A stretch of 41,150 bases of DNA from Gammaproteobacteria bacterium (GTDB taxonomy: Bacteria > Pseudomonadota > Gammaproteobacteria > SZUA-229). The stretch is from the NCBI GenBank assembly GCA_011321985.1, contig DROB01000039.1, forward strand, positions 1 through 41,150, in the 5' to 3' direction. How positions within the stretch are numbered: the stretch's first letter is position 1; each line of letters starts with the position of its first letter. The notes below the pieces were generated by a model. It had not been told where the DNA came from. It saw only the letters and a list, made by a program, of their open reading frames with translations, and searched no databases. The translations under genes and the position numbers were made by a program. Below, piece by piece: positions 9,778 to 18,153 of the stretch.

Positions 9778-11148
9778 ATGAAACTATCCGATAAAACACG
9801 CTTGCAGCTAACCGTTCAGAAATTGATTTTTCTGTTGTTATTCATCTCATGTATCGGCATGCTCGCATGGCTCAGTGATCATTACAGTTACCAATTTGAT
9901 CTGACAGCAAACAAACGACATTCGCTATCGGAGAGCAGCATCGACCTGCTCAACATCCTGGATAAAAAAGTTACGGTACACGCTTACACCACGGATGATA
10001 TAACGAAAAAAGCGATCATCGAAATCATCAATCGCTATCAACAGGTTAAATCTGATTTTGATATCCGCCTGCTGAACCCGGATATCGATATCGAACAGGC
10101 GAGGCTGGACGGTATCGTGATGAACAAGCCTTATGCTTTTGTCATCTATTACAACGACCGCATGGAACCCATAAATTCATTGAGTGAACAGGCTATCAGC
10201 AATGCTCTACTCCGTTTGAATCGGAGAGATAATCAACAGCTGGTTTTTTTGACTGGTCATGGTGAACGTGAACTAGATGGTGATGACAATCGCTCATACT
10301 CAAAATTAAAACAACAACTGACGGATATGGGGTTCAACCTGCAGACCATCAACCTGCTGCAACAACCCCTGCCAGAGAATACCAAACTACTGGTCATCGC
10401 GGCACCTGATAAAGATTATCTCACCGGTGAATACGACACTATCGAGACCTATATCAACGATGGTGGCAACTTGTTATGGTTGGTCGACCCCGGTAGTTTA
10501 CACGGCCTGGATAAACTTGCCGTCTCACTCGGCTTGCAACTGCAGGACGGTGTCATCGTCGACAATAACGAAAGCCTGAGAAAAACACTCAACATCCAGC
10601 ACCCCGCCATCATACCGGTCACTGAATATTTTCCACACAGTATCACCAATACCATCCGGTATAACACCTTGTTCCCTATGGCGCGGGGTATCAGCCCATT
10701 AACAAAAGATAAAACGGTCAATCACTGGCAGGCCGAAGCCCTGTTCAGTTCTTTCGGTAAGAGCTGGAGCGAGACTGGCAGCCTGTCTGAAGATATGGTA
10801 TTTGATTCCAGCGCAGGTGATGTAGCTGGTCCCATCACCATCGCCGTCGCACTGCACCGCACTACCGGGAATATCAAATCACAGAGAGTCGCCGTTATCG
10901 GTGACAGCGATTTCCTGTCTGACACCTACATAGGTGCCGGTGCCAATCTCAATCTTGGATTAAACTTCTTCAACTGGCTGATCGGTGATGATGATCTGAT
11001 CTCTGTCGAGACCAAAGCCTCACCAGATACAAAACTGGAACTGAGTGAGACCCAGCTCGTCATCATTGGCTTTGGCTTTTTCCTGGTGATACCGCTGCTG
11101 TTATTGATGACCGGCTTTTTCATCTGGTACAGAAGAAAAAACAAATAG
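9778..11148 (+). CDS. GldG-like auxiliary protein of the ABC system
   Basis: About 456 residues. An N-terminal membrane helix (LIFLLLFISCIGMLAWL) is followed by the conserved FDLTANKRHSLSESS motif of the GldG/COG3225 family, a large soluble domain expected in the periplasm, and a C-terminal helix (VIIGFGFFLVIPLLLLMTGFF) with a basic tail. Family members are thought to bind or present the transported material at the outer face; this is not established. The frame could start at GTG 9769, three codons earlier; I chose ATG 9778. Neither has a good ribosome-binding site, and an in-frame stop at 9739 rules out a longer form. The next gene starts 12 nt after its stop. Confidence 0.83.
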   Translation: MKLSDKTRLQLTVQKLIFLLLFISCIGMLAWLSDHYSYQFDLTANKRHSLSESSIDLLNILDKKVTVHAYTTDDITKKAIIEIINRYQQVKSDFDIRLLNPDIDIEQARLDGIVMNKPYAFVIYYNDRMEPINSLSEQAISNALLRLNRRDNQQLVFLTGHGERELDGDDNRSYSKLKQQLTDMGFNLQTINLLQQPLPENTKLLVIAAPDKDYLTGEYDTIETYINDGGNLLWLVDPGSLHGLDKLAVSLGLQLQDGVIVDNNESLRKTLNIQHPAIIPVTEYFPHSITNTIRYNTLFPMARGISPLTKDKTVNHWQAEALFSSFGKSWSETGSLSEDMVFDSSAGDVAGPITIAVALHRTTGNIKSQRVAVIGDSDFLSDTYIGAGANLNLGLNFFNWLIGDDDLISVETKASPDTKLELSETQLVIIGFGFFLVIPLLLLMTGFFIWYRRKNK

Positions 11149-11160
11149 ACCCGTTCACCG

Positions 11161-11985
11161 ATGTCCAGAAAAAACCTTCTTAATCTTTTTCTATTGATCA
11201 TTGCAGCAGCTCTTGCCAGTATTGTTTTTTTCAGCGAGACCAGCAGTGATAAATTAGCACCTCTCTCTACTATTGATATCACTGCCATAAAAAAAATAAC
11301 AATACAGCACAATACACATACTACCCTCATTGAAAGCCAGCGAGATGGACACTGGAAGCTACGACAACCGGTGGAGATAGATGCCAATGATTTTCGGATC
11401 AACTCGATACTCAAGCTTGTCAATGCACCGGTGCATAGCCACTATCCACTGAGTGATATCGATGCTGAAACCATCGGTCTGGATGACCCTGCCACAAAAA
11501 TAACCTTCGATGATCACACTATTTCCTTCGGGAGCATAAATCCAGCAACCGGACTGCGTTATGTACAGCTCGATAACACCATCTACACCATCGAAGACAT
11601 CTATTATCCTCTGATAAGCTCAAACTTCAGCGCATTGGTCTCACTCAACCTGTTGCCTGTCGACAGTCACATCGACAAGCTTATCCTCATCAATCAGACT
11701 ATCACCAGAGGCGACGATGGCTTATGGCGAAGCAATATCGCCATCACGGCTGACGATGTTGCCGGGGCCATCGACCACTGGCAAACCCTGCAGGCCTTCG
11801 GTGTACACAGATACCTGGAGCGGAAACAACTCGGTGAGGTATTCATCTATCTCACCGGACAACAGCAAGCTCTGCGTTATCTCATTACCGATACCGACCC
11901 GTGGCTGATCATCGCCCGTCCCGAGACAGGGCTTGAATATCACCTTGATATCGGAGCTTACGACCAGTTACTCGCCCCGCAATAA
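11161..11985 (+). CDS. DUF4340 domain protein of the Gld-like cluster
   Basis: A 274-residue protein with one N-terminal membrane anchor (LLNLFLLIIAAALASIVFF) and an extracytoplasmic region of beta-rich repeats. Features of DUF4340 are visible: an early ITIQHN strand, a DGHWKLRQPVEIDANDFRIN segment, and GLDDPATKITFDD. DUF4340 genes regularly follow gldG-like genes in Proteobacteria, and here the spacing is 12 nt, so it is surely part of the same operon. Function is unknown; a periplasmic partner of the transporter is the simplest reading (inference). Confidence 0.78.
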   Translation: MSRKNLLNLFLLIIAAALASIVFFSETSSDKLAPLSTIDITAIKKITIQHNTHTTLIESQRDGHWKLRQPVEIDANDFRINSILKLVNAPVHSHYPLSDIDAETIGLDDPATKITFDDHTISFGSINPATGLRYVQLDNTIYTIEDIYYPLISSNFSALVSLNLLPVDSHIDKLILINQTITRGDDGLWRSNIAITADDVAGAIDHWQTLQAFGVHRYLERKQLGEVFIYLTGQQQALRYLITDTDPWLIIARPETGLEYHLDIGAYDQLLAPQ

Positions 11986-12028
11986 CCGGTCCGCTGGGCC
12001 ACAACGAACAATTCATCCACAATCCACT

Positions 12029-12056
12029 TCTGACCCGGTGCATTTACACGTATAAT
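12029..12056 (+). promoter_or_regulatory. Candidate sigma70 promoter of the small membrane-protein gene
   Basis: A consensus TATAAT at 12051-12056 lies 16 nt after TCTGAC (12029-12034). The start codon at 12088 is 31 nt downstream, leaving a leader of about 25 nt. The -35 match is only fair. This would make 12088-13342 (membrane protein and mutM) a unit separate from the Gld-like cluster. Confidence 0.5.
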
Positions 12057-12087
12057 ACTAACCACTGAAATTCTTGAGGGCATGATA

Positions 12088-12513
12088 ATGGCATCAAAAC
12101 AAGGCTTTGGCTGGAACGGTTTCCTGGTTCGTTTTATCTTCGCGATCATCGTCGTATTTGCTACCTATAATCCTGAAGGGGTCTCTTATTATGACTGGGT
12201 CTATGACGCACTCCCTGAGTTCAGTGTCATCAAGGCCTTTGCAGGTGTAATACTGCTCATCGCATGGATCATCCTCATCCGTGCAACACTCGGTTCATTA
12301 GGTGCTATCGGCATCTTACTCGCCGCCGCCTTCTTTGGTCTGGCTATCTGGCTGGTGGTCGACGGACTTGGCCTGTCTACCGATAATTTTCGGGTCATCA
12401 GTTACATCATCGAGATATTGCTCGCCAGTGTTTTAAGTATCGGCGTTTCATGGTCACACGTACGTCGTCGGGTCAGTGGCCAGGTTGACACTGACGAACT
12501 CGACAGAGGATAA
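12088..12513 (+). CDS. Small four-helix membrane protein (resembles DUF6524)
   Basis: A 141-residue protein with four hydrophobic helices: FLVRFIFAIIVVFATY, VIKAFAGVILLIAWIILI, IGILLAAAFFGLAIWLVV and a final YIIEILLASVLSIGVSW, ending in a short basic and then acidic tail. The WNGFLVRF and TYNPEGVSYYDW motifs recall the DUF6524 family, found in proteobacteria and of unknown function; I am recalling this, not checking it. An ATG at 12082 is also in frame, but GAGGG lies 8 nt before the ATG at 12088, so I chose the latter. mutM follows 13 nt later, so they probably share a transcript. Confidence 0.75.
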   Translation: MASKQGFGWNGFLVRFIFAIIVVFATYNPEGVSYYDWVYDALPEFSVIKAFAGVILLIAWIILIRATLGSLGAIGILLAAAFFGLAIWLVVDGLGLSTDNFRVISYIIEILLASVLSIGVSWSHVRRRVSGQVDTDELDRG

Positions 12514-12526
12514 ACAGTGAAGCTCT

Positions 12527-13342
12527 ATGCCAGAATTACCTGAAGTAGAAACCAGTCGCCGTGGCATCGAACCCTATCTGCTCGACCAGAAGATAAAGAG
12601 CATTACGATTCGCCAGCATAAATTACGCTGGCCTGTCCCGAAAAATCTGCCTGAGCTGGCTACTGGCAGAGTGATACGTGCGGTATCTCGCCGCGCGAAA
12701 TACATTTATCTCGAACTGGAAAATGGCACCATCATCATCCACCTCGGCATGTCCGGCAGCTTGCGGATATGTACCGATAAGACACCCGCTGAAAAGCATG
12801 ACCACATCGATATAAAAGTCGCCAGCAACAAAGTATTGCGCTTACGTGACCCTCGCAAGTTTGGCTGCGTATTATGGGCAAAGGGTGATGTCGGACAACA
12901 TAAACTGATAAAACCTTTAGGGCCCGAACCACTCGCTGACGACTTCACTGCAGAGTACCTGCATAAGAAAGCGAACAACAGACAGTGCTCTATAAAATCA
13001 TTGATCATGAACAGCCACATCGTCGTCGGCGTGGGCAATATCTACGCCAGCGAAGCACTGTACAGAGCGGGTATAAACCCCAAACGCAGGGCCGGGAACA
13101 TATCACTGCCTCGTCTGGAAAAACTGGTAGCCAGTATCAGATTAACATTACAACTCGCGATCAAGGAAGGGGGTACCACGCTACGTGATTTTACCGGTAT
13201 TAATGGACAGCCTGGTTATTTTTCACAGAAGCTTCTGGTCTACGGCAGGGACGGAAAAACCTGCAGCCAGTGTGGCGAAATGATAAAACAGTTTACGCAA
13301 CATGCGCGTTCGACTTTTTATTGTACGGTTTGTCAGCGTTGA
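12527..13342 (+). CDS. mutM: Formamidopyrimidine-DNA glycosylase
   Basis: MutM (Fpg, 271 aa) removes 8-oxoguanine and other oxidised purines and nicks the abasic site. The mature N-terminus PELPEVETSRRG supplies the catalytic Pro and Glu; Lys58 (SRRAKYIYLEL) is the conserved phosphate contact; the helix-two-turn-helix segment includes NIYASEALYRAGI; and the C-terminal zinc finger is C-x2-C-x16-C-x2-C (CSQCG ... FYCTVCQR). Length equals the E. coli enzyme within two residues, and no key residue is missing. It follows the small membrane protein by 13 nt. REP units begin about 40 bp after its stop. Confidence 0.97.
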   Translation: MPELPEVETSRRGIEPYLLDQKIKSITIRQHKLRWPVPKNLPELATGRVIRAVSRRAKYIYLELENGTIIIHLGMSGSLRICTDKTPAEKHDHIDIKVASNKVLRLRDPRKFGCVLWAKGDVGQHKLIKPLGPEPLADDFTAEYLHKKANNRQCSIKSLIMNSHIVVGVGNIYASEALYRAGINPKRRAGNISLPRLEKLVASIRLTLQLAIKEGGTTLRDFTGINGQPGYFSQKLLVYGRDGKTCSQCGEMIKQFTQHARSTFYCTVCQR

Positions 13343-13380
13343 GGGTTTGTGTGTTATCTGTATGGTTCGGGTGGCGCTTC

Positions 13381-13406
13381 ATCGCGGAATAAATTCCGCT
13401 CCTACA
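13381..13406 (-). repeat. REP unit
   Basis: A 26-nt unit with the palindromic core GCGGAATAAATTCCGC; on the minus strand it starts TGTAGGAGCG. It opposes the unit at 13473-13498. Between them (about 13419-13459) is a decayed further pair containing CCTGTAAATCGTGG and CCACCCCTACAG. The 411-bp stretch 13343-13753 has no gene and consists mainly of these repeats. Confidence 0.8.
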
Positions 13407-13472
13407 AGTGTGTATAAACCTGTAAATCGTGGCCTGCTGAATAAAACCCACCCCTACAGTTACACACCCACC

Positions 13473-13498
13473 TGTAGGAGCGGTTTGCAAACCGCGAT
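13473..13498 (+). repeat. REP unit
   Basis: Begins TGTAGGAGCG and contains the perfect 16-bp palindrome GCGGTTTGCAAACCGC, then GAT. The flank GCCTGCAGAAATAA and a nearby AAAACACCC match the flank of the REP pair at 3064-3129, so a longer block was duplicated. Confidence 0.82.
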
Positions 13499-13658
13499 GG
13501 CCTGCAGAAATAAATTACCATTACAGTAAAACACCCATAATCAACAAACACCCGGAACAACCACAAAACCTGGTTTACACCAAAAAGATAACAGGCTATC
13601 CCCTCGATCGACCGTTGTATCATTCTGCACACTCCCGGCAAAACCGGCAGAGAGCGGC

Positions 13659-13684
13659 ATCGCGGGACACGTTCCACTCCTGCA
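13659..13684 (-). repeat. Degenerate REP unit
   Basis: ATCGCGGGACACGTTCCACT followed by CCTGCA keeps the 26-nt layout of the other units (minus orientation) with several changes in the head. It lies about 70 bp before purT, whose -10-like TATACT is at 13722-13727. Confidence 0.55.
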
Positions 13685-13753
13685 GGTTTGTACACAGCTG
13701 CAAGAGGGTGAGAAAGTAAGATATACTTCCTGTACACAACGAAAGAGAACAGT

Positions 13754-14935
13754 ATGACATCCATCGGTACACCCCTGTCCAGCACTGCAACCAGAGTTTT
13801 ATTCTGCGGTGGTGGCGAACTCGGCAAAGAAGTTGTTATTGAGCTACAACGTTACGGTGTCGAGGTCATCGTCGTCGATCGTTATAAAAACTCACCTGCC
13901 ATGCAGGTCGCTCATCGTAACCATGTTATCTCTATGCTCGATGGCGAGGCTTTGCGTAAAGTCATCGAAACAGAAAAACCTGACTATATCGTTCCTGAAA
14001 TCGAGGCCATCGCAACCGACACTCTGGTAGAACTCGAAGCAGAAGGTTTTACCGTCATCCCTACTGCTCGTGCCGCCAGACTCACCATGAACAGGGAGGG
14101 CATACGACGACTGGCCGCTGAAGAACTCGGACTCAGAACCTCTCCCTATCAGTTTGCCAGCACACGTAGTGAATTTGATGATGCGATAAAAAATATCGGT
14201 ACCCCCTGTGTGATCAAACCCATCATGAGCTCATCCGGCAAAGGACAGAGCACCATAAGATCAGAAGCCGATATCAATGCAGCATGGAACTATGCACAGG
14301 AAGGTGGTCGCAGTGGTGCAGGAAAAGTGATCGTCGAAGGCTTCGTTGATTTTGATTACGAGATAACCCAGCTGACCGTGCGCCATGTCGAAGGCACCAG
14401 CTTCTGTGAACCTGTTGGTCATGTACAGGTCGATGGTGACTACCGACAGTCATGGCAACCACAGACGATGAGCCAACAGGCTATCGAGAAAGCCCGTGAC
14501 ATGGCGAAAATAATTACCGATGCTCTCGGTGGTCGTGGCATATTCGGTGTCGAACTATTCATCAAGGGTGATGAAGTCATATTCAGTGAAGTATCACCGA
14601 GGCCCCACGATACGGGCATGGTGACCATGATCTCACAGGATCTATCCCAGTTTGCATTACATGCCCGGGCGATACTGGGCCTGCCGATACCACAGATTCA
14701 GTTTCATGGTCCGAGCGCGAGCAGTGTCATCCTGGTCGATGGTCATTCCGAACATGTCGTATTCGATAATATCGACAAAGCCCTGCAGCTGAAAGATACC
14801 CAGGTCCGCCTGTTCGGTAAACCTGAAGTTAACGGTCAAAGACGTATGGGCGTTACGCTGGCAAGAGATACTGACATCGACAGAGCCAGACAGAAGGCCA
14901 TTCAGGCTTCAGCAGCCATATCAGTCCGGCTGTAG
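13754..14935 (+). CDS. purT: Formate-dependent phosphoribosylglycinamide formyltransferase 2
   Basis: PurT (393 aa) makes formyl-GAR from GAR, formate and ATP in purine synthesis, replacing the folate-dependent PurN step. It is nearly collinear with E. coli PurT (392 aa): N-terminal GGGELGKEVVIELQRYGVEV, then MNREGIRRLAAEELGL, the ATP-grasp segments VIKPIMSSSGKGQS and the acidic metal-binding motif FSEVSPRPHDTGMVT near residue 280. All ATP-grasp motifs are intact. GAAAGAGAA about 5 nt upstream of the ATG is a plausible ribosome-binding site. The outer-membrane protein gene follows only 8 nt later, so both may be transcribed together although they look functionally unrelated. No PurR-like operator is visible. 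Confidence 0.96.
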   Translation: MTSIGTPLSSTATRVLFCGGGELGKEVVIELQRYGVEVIVVDRYKNSPAMQVAHRNHVISMLDGEALRKVIETEKPDYIVPEIEAIATDTLVELEAEGFTVIPTARAARLTMNREGIRRLAAEELGLRTSPYQFASTRSEFDDAIKNIGTPCVIKPIMSSSGKGQSTIRSEADINAAWNYAQEGGRSGAGKVIVEGFVDFDYEITQLTVRHVEGTSFCEPVGHVQVDGDYRQSWQPQTMSQQAIEKARDMAKIITDALGGRGIFGVELFIKGDEVIFSEVSPRPHDTGMVTMISQDLSQFALHARAILGLPIPQIQFHGPSASSVILVDGHSEHVVFDNIDKALQLKDTQVRLFGKPEVNGQRRMGVTLARDTDIDRARQKAIQASAAISVRL

Positions 14936-14943
14936 ACAGACGG

Positions 14944-15567
14944 ATGAGATACATCAATACCGGCTTGCTTGCTACCCTGCTATTTTTTAGTATCGATGGC
15001 TACTCGATAGAGATTACACCGATAGCAGGCCTGCGTGCTGGCGGTGATTTTACAGATGAAACGAACAATAAAAAACATACGATAGTCGAGTCCGAGTTCT
15101 ATGGACTCATCCTCAGTTTCCCTCATGAATACGGCAAGACCATCGATATCTATTACAGCCACCAGTCATCGAAACTCAGATCTGTGTCGCTCAGCTTACC
15201 CAGCACCTCTTTCCCGACTGATGATATCGATCTACCACTGACCATCGACTATCTACATGTCGGTGGCACTACGCCGATTGAGCAGTACGAAAACATGAAG
15301 ACATACGTCAGTGGCGGCCTGGGGTTCACCTATTTAAATCCGGACCTGGGTGGACTTGATTCCGACATACGCCCCTCCTTCAGTATCGGTATCGGCATGA
15401 AGTGGCCCATAACCGATAACATCGCGCTGCGACTGGAAACACGAGGACTGGCGACCATGTTCAACAATGACACCTCGGTTTTCTGTAGTGGTGGCTGCGC
15501 ACTGGAGATAAAAGGTGAGTTTTTTGTTCAGGGTGAAGCATTTGCAGGCCTTGCCATCCGGTTTTGA
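14944..15567 (+). CDS. Outer-membrane beta-barrel protein, unknown function
   Basis: A 207-residue protein with an N-terminal signal peptide (INTGLLATLLFFSIDGYS, probable cleavage near residue 22), alternating amphipathic strands rich in Tyr and Gly, and a C-terminal aromatic residue (GLAIRF), the usual BAM signal of Gram-negative barrels. The size fits an 8-strand OmpX/OmpW-like barrel. A conserved-looking disulfide candidate FCSGGC lies near residue 180. I do not recognise a precise family. It starts 8 nt after purT and ends about 55 bp before a strong terminator. Confidence 0.72.
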   Translation: MRYINTGLLATLLFFSIDGYSIEITPIAGLRAGGDFTDETNNKKHTIVESEFYGLILSFPHEYGKTIDIYYSHQSSKLRSVSLSLPSTSFPTDDIDLPLTIDYLHVGGTTPIEQYENMKTYVSGGLGFTYLNPDLGGLDSDIRPSFSIGIGMKWPITDNIALRLETRGLATMFNNDTSVFCSGGCALEIKGEFFVQGEAFAGLAIRF

Positions 15568-15621
15568 TCCTGCGACGAAGGATCAGATAAATGCATGGCT
15601 TTCCCAGCGACCTGGAGCAAT

Positions 15622-15663
15622 AAAAAAGCCACGGAGATAAAATTATCTCCGTGGCTTTTTTTA
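15622..15663. terminator. Bidirectional rho-independent terminator
   Basis: The near-perfect inverted repeat GCCACGGAGATAA / TTATCTCCGTGGC (15628-15654) is flanked by AAAAAA on the left and TTTTTTT on the right. It sits between the converging outer-membrane protein gene and the DUF481 gene and can stop both. Confidence 0.93.
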
Positions 15664-15706
15664 TGTCTTATAGCGTTTCCCTGCCGATGGGAAAATCGTA
15701 TTCCCC

Positions 15707-16453
15707 CTAGAAGGTATATACGATCGTTGCCGCCAGTTCCGTGTCAGTTTTTTTCGTGGCAGCGGGTACTTTTGATTTATTTCTCAGTGTATAAGTAATC
15801 TTCAACGCAAGTGAGCTATTGATACTCGCCTGTATACCTGTCACCGATTTAGTCGATGTAATATCTTCACCAACATCGACCGTGATGTCCTGGGTGAATT
15901 TTGAGTTACTGGTAATATCCCACCAGTACTTACCCGCCAGACGGAGCAGCTTTTCATCATCAGACTTACCGCCCTCGACCTTGAAGAATCTGATACCCGG
16001 GCCTATCTCAAGATCCAGCTCCATATCTGCTTGCTTTATGATCTTGCGTCCATAACCAGCCGCAACGTTATCTTCATAACCGAAACCACTGAAACGATCT
16101 TTCTGCAATTTAACCAGACCAAATATGTAATCATATTCATTGATCTTGTAATCAGACTTGCCCGATAACTCATAGCGTTCCGCAGAAGTAACGCTCTTAC
16201 CCGTATCATCCTGTGTCTGCGTACCAAAACCTTCTGCATGACCATTGTGACGCCATTTTTCTACCTCGTAAGTCACATCAGCTTTAGCCGCCGTTGTCTG
16301 CGTTTTGGTGTTACCTGAAGTATTAATAAAACCGAGCTCGGCTACCGCCTTCCAGGGTGATTTCGCTTCTTCTTTTTTCTCTTCAGCGATAACACTGCCC
16401 GTTACCAGCAACGAACCAGCCAGTGTGAACACGCAACAATATTTTTTCATCAT
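15707..16453 (-). CDS. DUF481 (YdiY-like) outer-membrane protein
   Basis: A 248-residue protein with a signal peptide (MKKYCCVFTLAGSLLVTGSVIA, cleavage before EEKKEE) and a DUF481 barrel. The family opening WKAVAELGFINTSGNTKTQT is clear, followed by paired strands and a C-terminal IVYTF typical of outer-membrane insertion. DUF481 proteins such as E. coli YdiY are salt- or acid-induced barrels of unknown role. Two Met codons start the frame; 16450 is equally possible. It lies downstream of an MscS gene on the same strand but with a terminator between them, so it is probably expressed on its own. The pairing with a tension-gated channel fits an envelope or osmotic context (inference). Confidence 0.85.
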   Translation of the reverse strand: MMKKYCCVFTLAGSLLVTGSVIAEEKKEEAKSPWKAVAELGFINTSGNTKTQTTAAKADVTYEVEKWRHNGHAEGFGTQTQDDTGKSVTSAERYELSGKSDYKINEYDYIFGLVKLQKDRFSGFGYEDNVAAGYGRKIIKQADMELDLEIGPGIRFFKVEGGKSDDEKLLRLAGKYWWDITSNSKFTQDITVDVGEDITSTKSVTGIQASINSSLALKITYTLRNKSKVPAATKKTDTELAATIVYTF

Positions 16454-16474
16454 CTCTTTCCTGTATTAAAACTT

Positions 16475-16519
16475 AAAAAAAACCTCTGCGTAAAGTGTAT
16501 CTACCACCATACGCAGAGG
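16475..16519 (-). terminator. Rho-independent terminator of the second mscS gene
   Basis: On the minus strand CCTCTGCGTA (16519-16510) pairs perfectly with TACGCAGAGG (16492-16483) across a 17-nt loop and is followed by eight T residues (16482-16475). It lies 27 nt after the mscS stop. Confidence 0.88.
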
Positions 16520-16546
16520 CTGGATTAAATCAGCTGATAGATATTA

Positions 16547-17365
16547 CTATGCAGCTTTATCCTGGTGTATATCCATCTGCGGATAAGGAATAGATATTCC
16601 TTCAGCATCAAAGGTCAGCTTTATCTTTTCGTGTATATCACCGTAGACACCCCAGTAATCGGAAGTCTTGCACCAGGGACGAACATTGAAGTTAACACTG
16701 CTATCTGCCAGTTCACCGACTGCCACGGTCGGTGCGGGATCTGCCAGGATACGATCATCTTCGCCCAGTATACGATTGATTATCTCTTTCGCTTTTAGCA
16801 GATCATCGTCATAACCGATACCGAATACCATATCGACACGGCGCGTAGCACGTCTCGAGTTATTAGTAATAGTGCCACCATATATCTCACCGTTAGGCAC
16901 GATGATCTCCCGGTTATCACCCGTACGCATGGTGATACTGAAAATACCTATCTGCTCGACAACACCGGACACACCCGCCGCTTCGATAAAGTCACCATCG
17001 CTAAACGGGCGAAAGATGATCAACATTACACCGGATGCTAAATTCTGCAGCGTACCTTGCAGAGCTAAACCGATAGCCAGACCAGCAGCACCGATCAAAG
17101 CGATCATCGATGTGGTATCAACCCCCAGCTGATCCAGTGCCGCAATAACGACAAAGAGCAACAGCACGGTGTTTATTATCGAGCCGATAAAGTTAACAAG
17201 GATATTGTCAACCTTCGCTTTGACCATGATTTTTTTAGCAAGCTTAACCAGCACGCCGATAACCATCTTACCGATGATAAAGATGGCCAGAGCCATCACT
17301 ATATTGATCGCCCATGGCATCACATAGGTTTCCATTATTTGCTGGATATCGATATTTTCTGGCAT
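16547..17365 (-). CDS. mscS: Small-conductance mechanosensitive channel, MscS type
   Basis: At 272 residues this is the compact MscS type, close to E. coli MscS (286 aa). Three membrane helices are visible; the third, pore-lining, is rich in Ala/Gly (MIALIGAAGLAIGLALQGTL), followed by QNLASGVMLIIFRPFSDGDFI and the beta domain IGIFSITMRTGDNREIIVPNGEIYGG. The protein opens on membrane stretch and protects against hypo-osmotic shock. It is more canonical than the 357-residue MscS homologue at 4593-5666. The gene ends in its own terminator. Upstream is a 315-bp stretch shared with the divergent PilZ gene. Confidence 0.94.
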   Translation of the reverse strand: MPENIDIQQIMETYVMPWAINIVMALAIFIIGKMVIGVLVKLAKKIMVKAKVDNILVNFIGSIINTVLLLFVVIAALDQLGVDTTSMIALIGAAGLAIGLALQGTLQNLASGVMLIIFRPFSDGDFIEAAGVSGVVEQIGIFSITMRTGDNREIIVPNGEIYGGTITNNSRRATRRVDMVFGIGYDDDLLKAKEIINRILGEDDRILADPAPTVAVGELADSSVNFNVRPWCKTSDYWGVYGDIHEKIKLTFDAEGISIPYPQMDIHQDKAA

Positions 17366-17588
17366 TTTATTTCTCCTGTAGAGTTTTAGATAGTGAGCGA
17401 AGCTGGTTCGATCTATCGTTTAATTTTGTTTTTCTTTCTTTTTATGTCTCTTCTTGCAAGCATCTGTGTATACCGGCACCGTGAGCTACCAGCGAATATC
17501 CAGATGAAGGAGGCAAATATTATCACATTAGATTCAAGATAAATTTCAAACAGGGACCCTAAATGTTAATTTTTTGTTACTTTTAACC

Positions 17589-17617
17589 ACGAAATATCAA
17601 AAATGGGCATATTTCGT
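17589..17617. promoter_or_regulatory. Inverted repeat, candidate operator
   Basis: ACGAAATAT (17589-17597) and ATATTTCGT (17609-17617) are perfectly complementary with an 11-bp spacer. The centre lies 20.5 bp upstream of the FNR-box centre, i.e. two helical turns. The binding protein is unknown. Confidence 0.5.
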
Positions 17618-17630
17618 TGATTTTTATCAA
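17617..17630 (+). promoter_or_regulatory. FNR/ANR-type box upstream of the PilZ gene
   Basis: TTGATTTTTATCAA is a perfect match to the FNR consensus TTGAT-N4-ATCAA. Its centre is about 57 bp before the PilZ start codon. A weak -10 (TGTAAG, 17654-17659) would put the start point near 17665, close to the -41.5 position of class II FNR-activated promoters. This suggests oxygen-dependent expression of the PilZ gene. Confidence 0.6.
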
Positions 17631-17680
17631 CTTGTACTACAATTAATACACTGTGTAAGGTAATTATTCATAAGAAAGTC

Positions 17681-18100
17681 ATGATATTAGACATCCCCGG
17701 CGTTTCCGATAGAAGACAATCACCACGCTATGAAATAGCGTTGCCTGTCGACATGGTGCTGGCTGATGGCAGCGCATTATCGGTCACCACACGCAACATC
17801 TCCAGCAGAGGACTACAGATATCCTGCGACAGCTGGATCACCGATAAGATAGAACCCCGTGGCATCCAGAACCACGCCCTCAACCACCTGCGGTTAAAAG
17901 TTATTACTGAATTACCCATCGGTGAGGAATCAAAAAAACTCTATGTGAACTGCCGCATCATGTCTGTGCAGCGGATGTCACAGGACGAGTACACACTGAA
18001 CCTTGCTTTTATCGATTTTGAGAACGGCACAGAAAAAATACTGGATGATTTTCTCGACCAGTACCAGCAAAAAAAAACAGTGATTGACGCGATCGCCTGA
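17681..18100 (+). CDS. PilZ domain c-di-GMP-binding protein
   Basis: A 139-residue single-domain PilZ protein. The N-terminal c-di-GMP motif is RRQSPR (residues 11-16), followed after a strand by NISSRG (39-44), which fits the (D/N)-x-S-x-x-G motif; both ligand-binding elements are intact. A second strand cluster (LYVNCRIMSVQRMSQDEYTLNLAFIDF) and a C-terminal helix complete the barrel. PilZ proteins change partner activity when c-di-GMP binds and often act in motility, attachment or polysaccharide output; the partner is not shown here. It is monocistronic: followed by a repeat element, preceded by an FNR-type box. Confidence 0.9.
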   Translation: MILDIPGVSDRRQSPRYEIALPVDMVLADGSALSVTTRNISSRGLQISCDSWITDKIEPRGIQNHALNHLRLKVITELPIGEESKKLYVNCRIMSVQRMSQDEYTLNLAFIDFENGTEKILDDFLDQYQQKKTVIDAIA

Positions 18101-18153
18101 CACAAAATTAAAAGCCAGTTCACGCAAAGCGGACGTTGAAAGATTTAGAAACA

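Larger units (their letters stand above)
17366..17680. other. Divergent intergenic region mscS / PilZ gene
   Basis: 315 bp without a gene. The half near the PilZ gene is AT-rich and holds a 9-bp inverted repeat and an FNR-type box (listed separately). An AAGGAGG at 17507-17513 looks like a ribosome-binding site on the plus strand, but the codons after it reach a stop within a few triplets, so I call no gene there. Confidence 0.7.

Noticed and set aside
13302..13827. Several short open frames between mutM and purT
   Set aside because: They read through REP repeats or gene ends; none has a ribosome-binding site or recognisable sequence.
17507..17513. AAGGAGG that looks like a strong ribosome-binding site on the plus strand
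   Set aside because: The following triplets contain no usable start before a stop; it is upstream DNA of the mscS/PilZ region.
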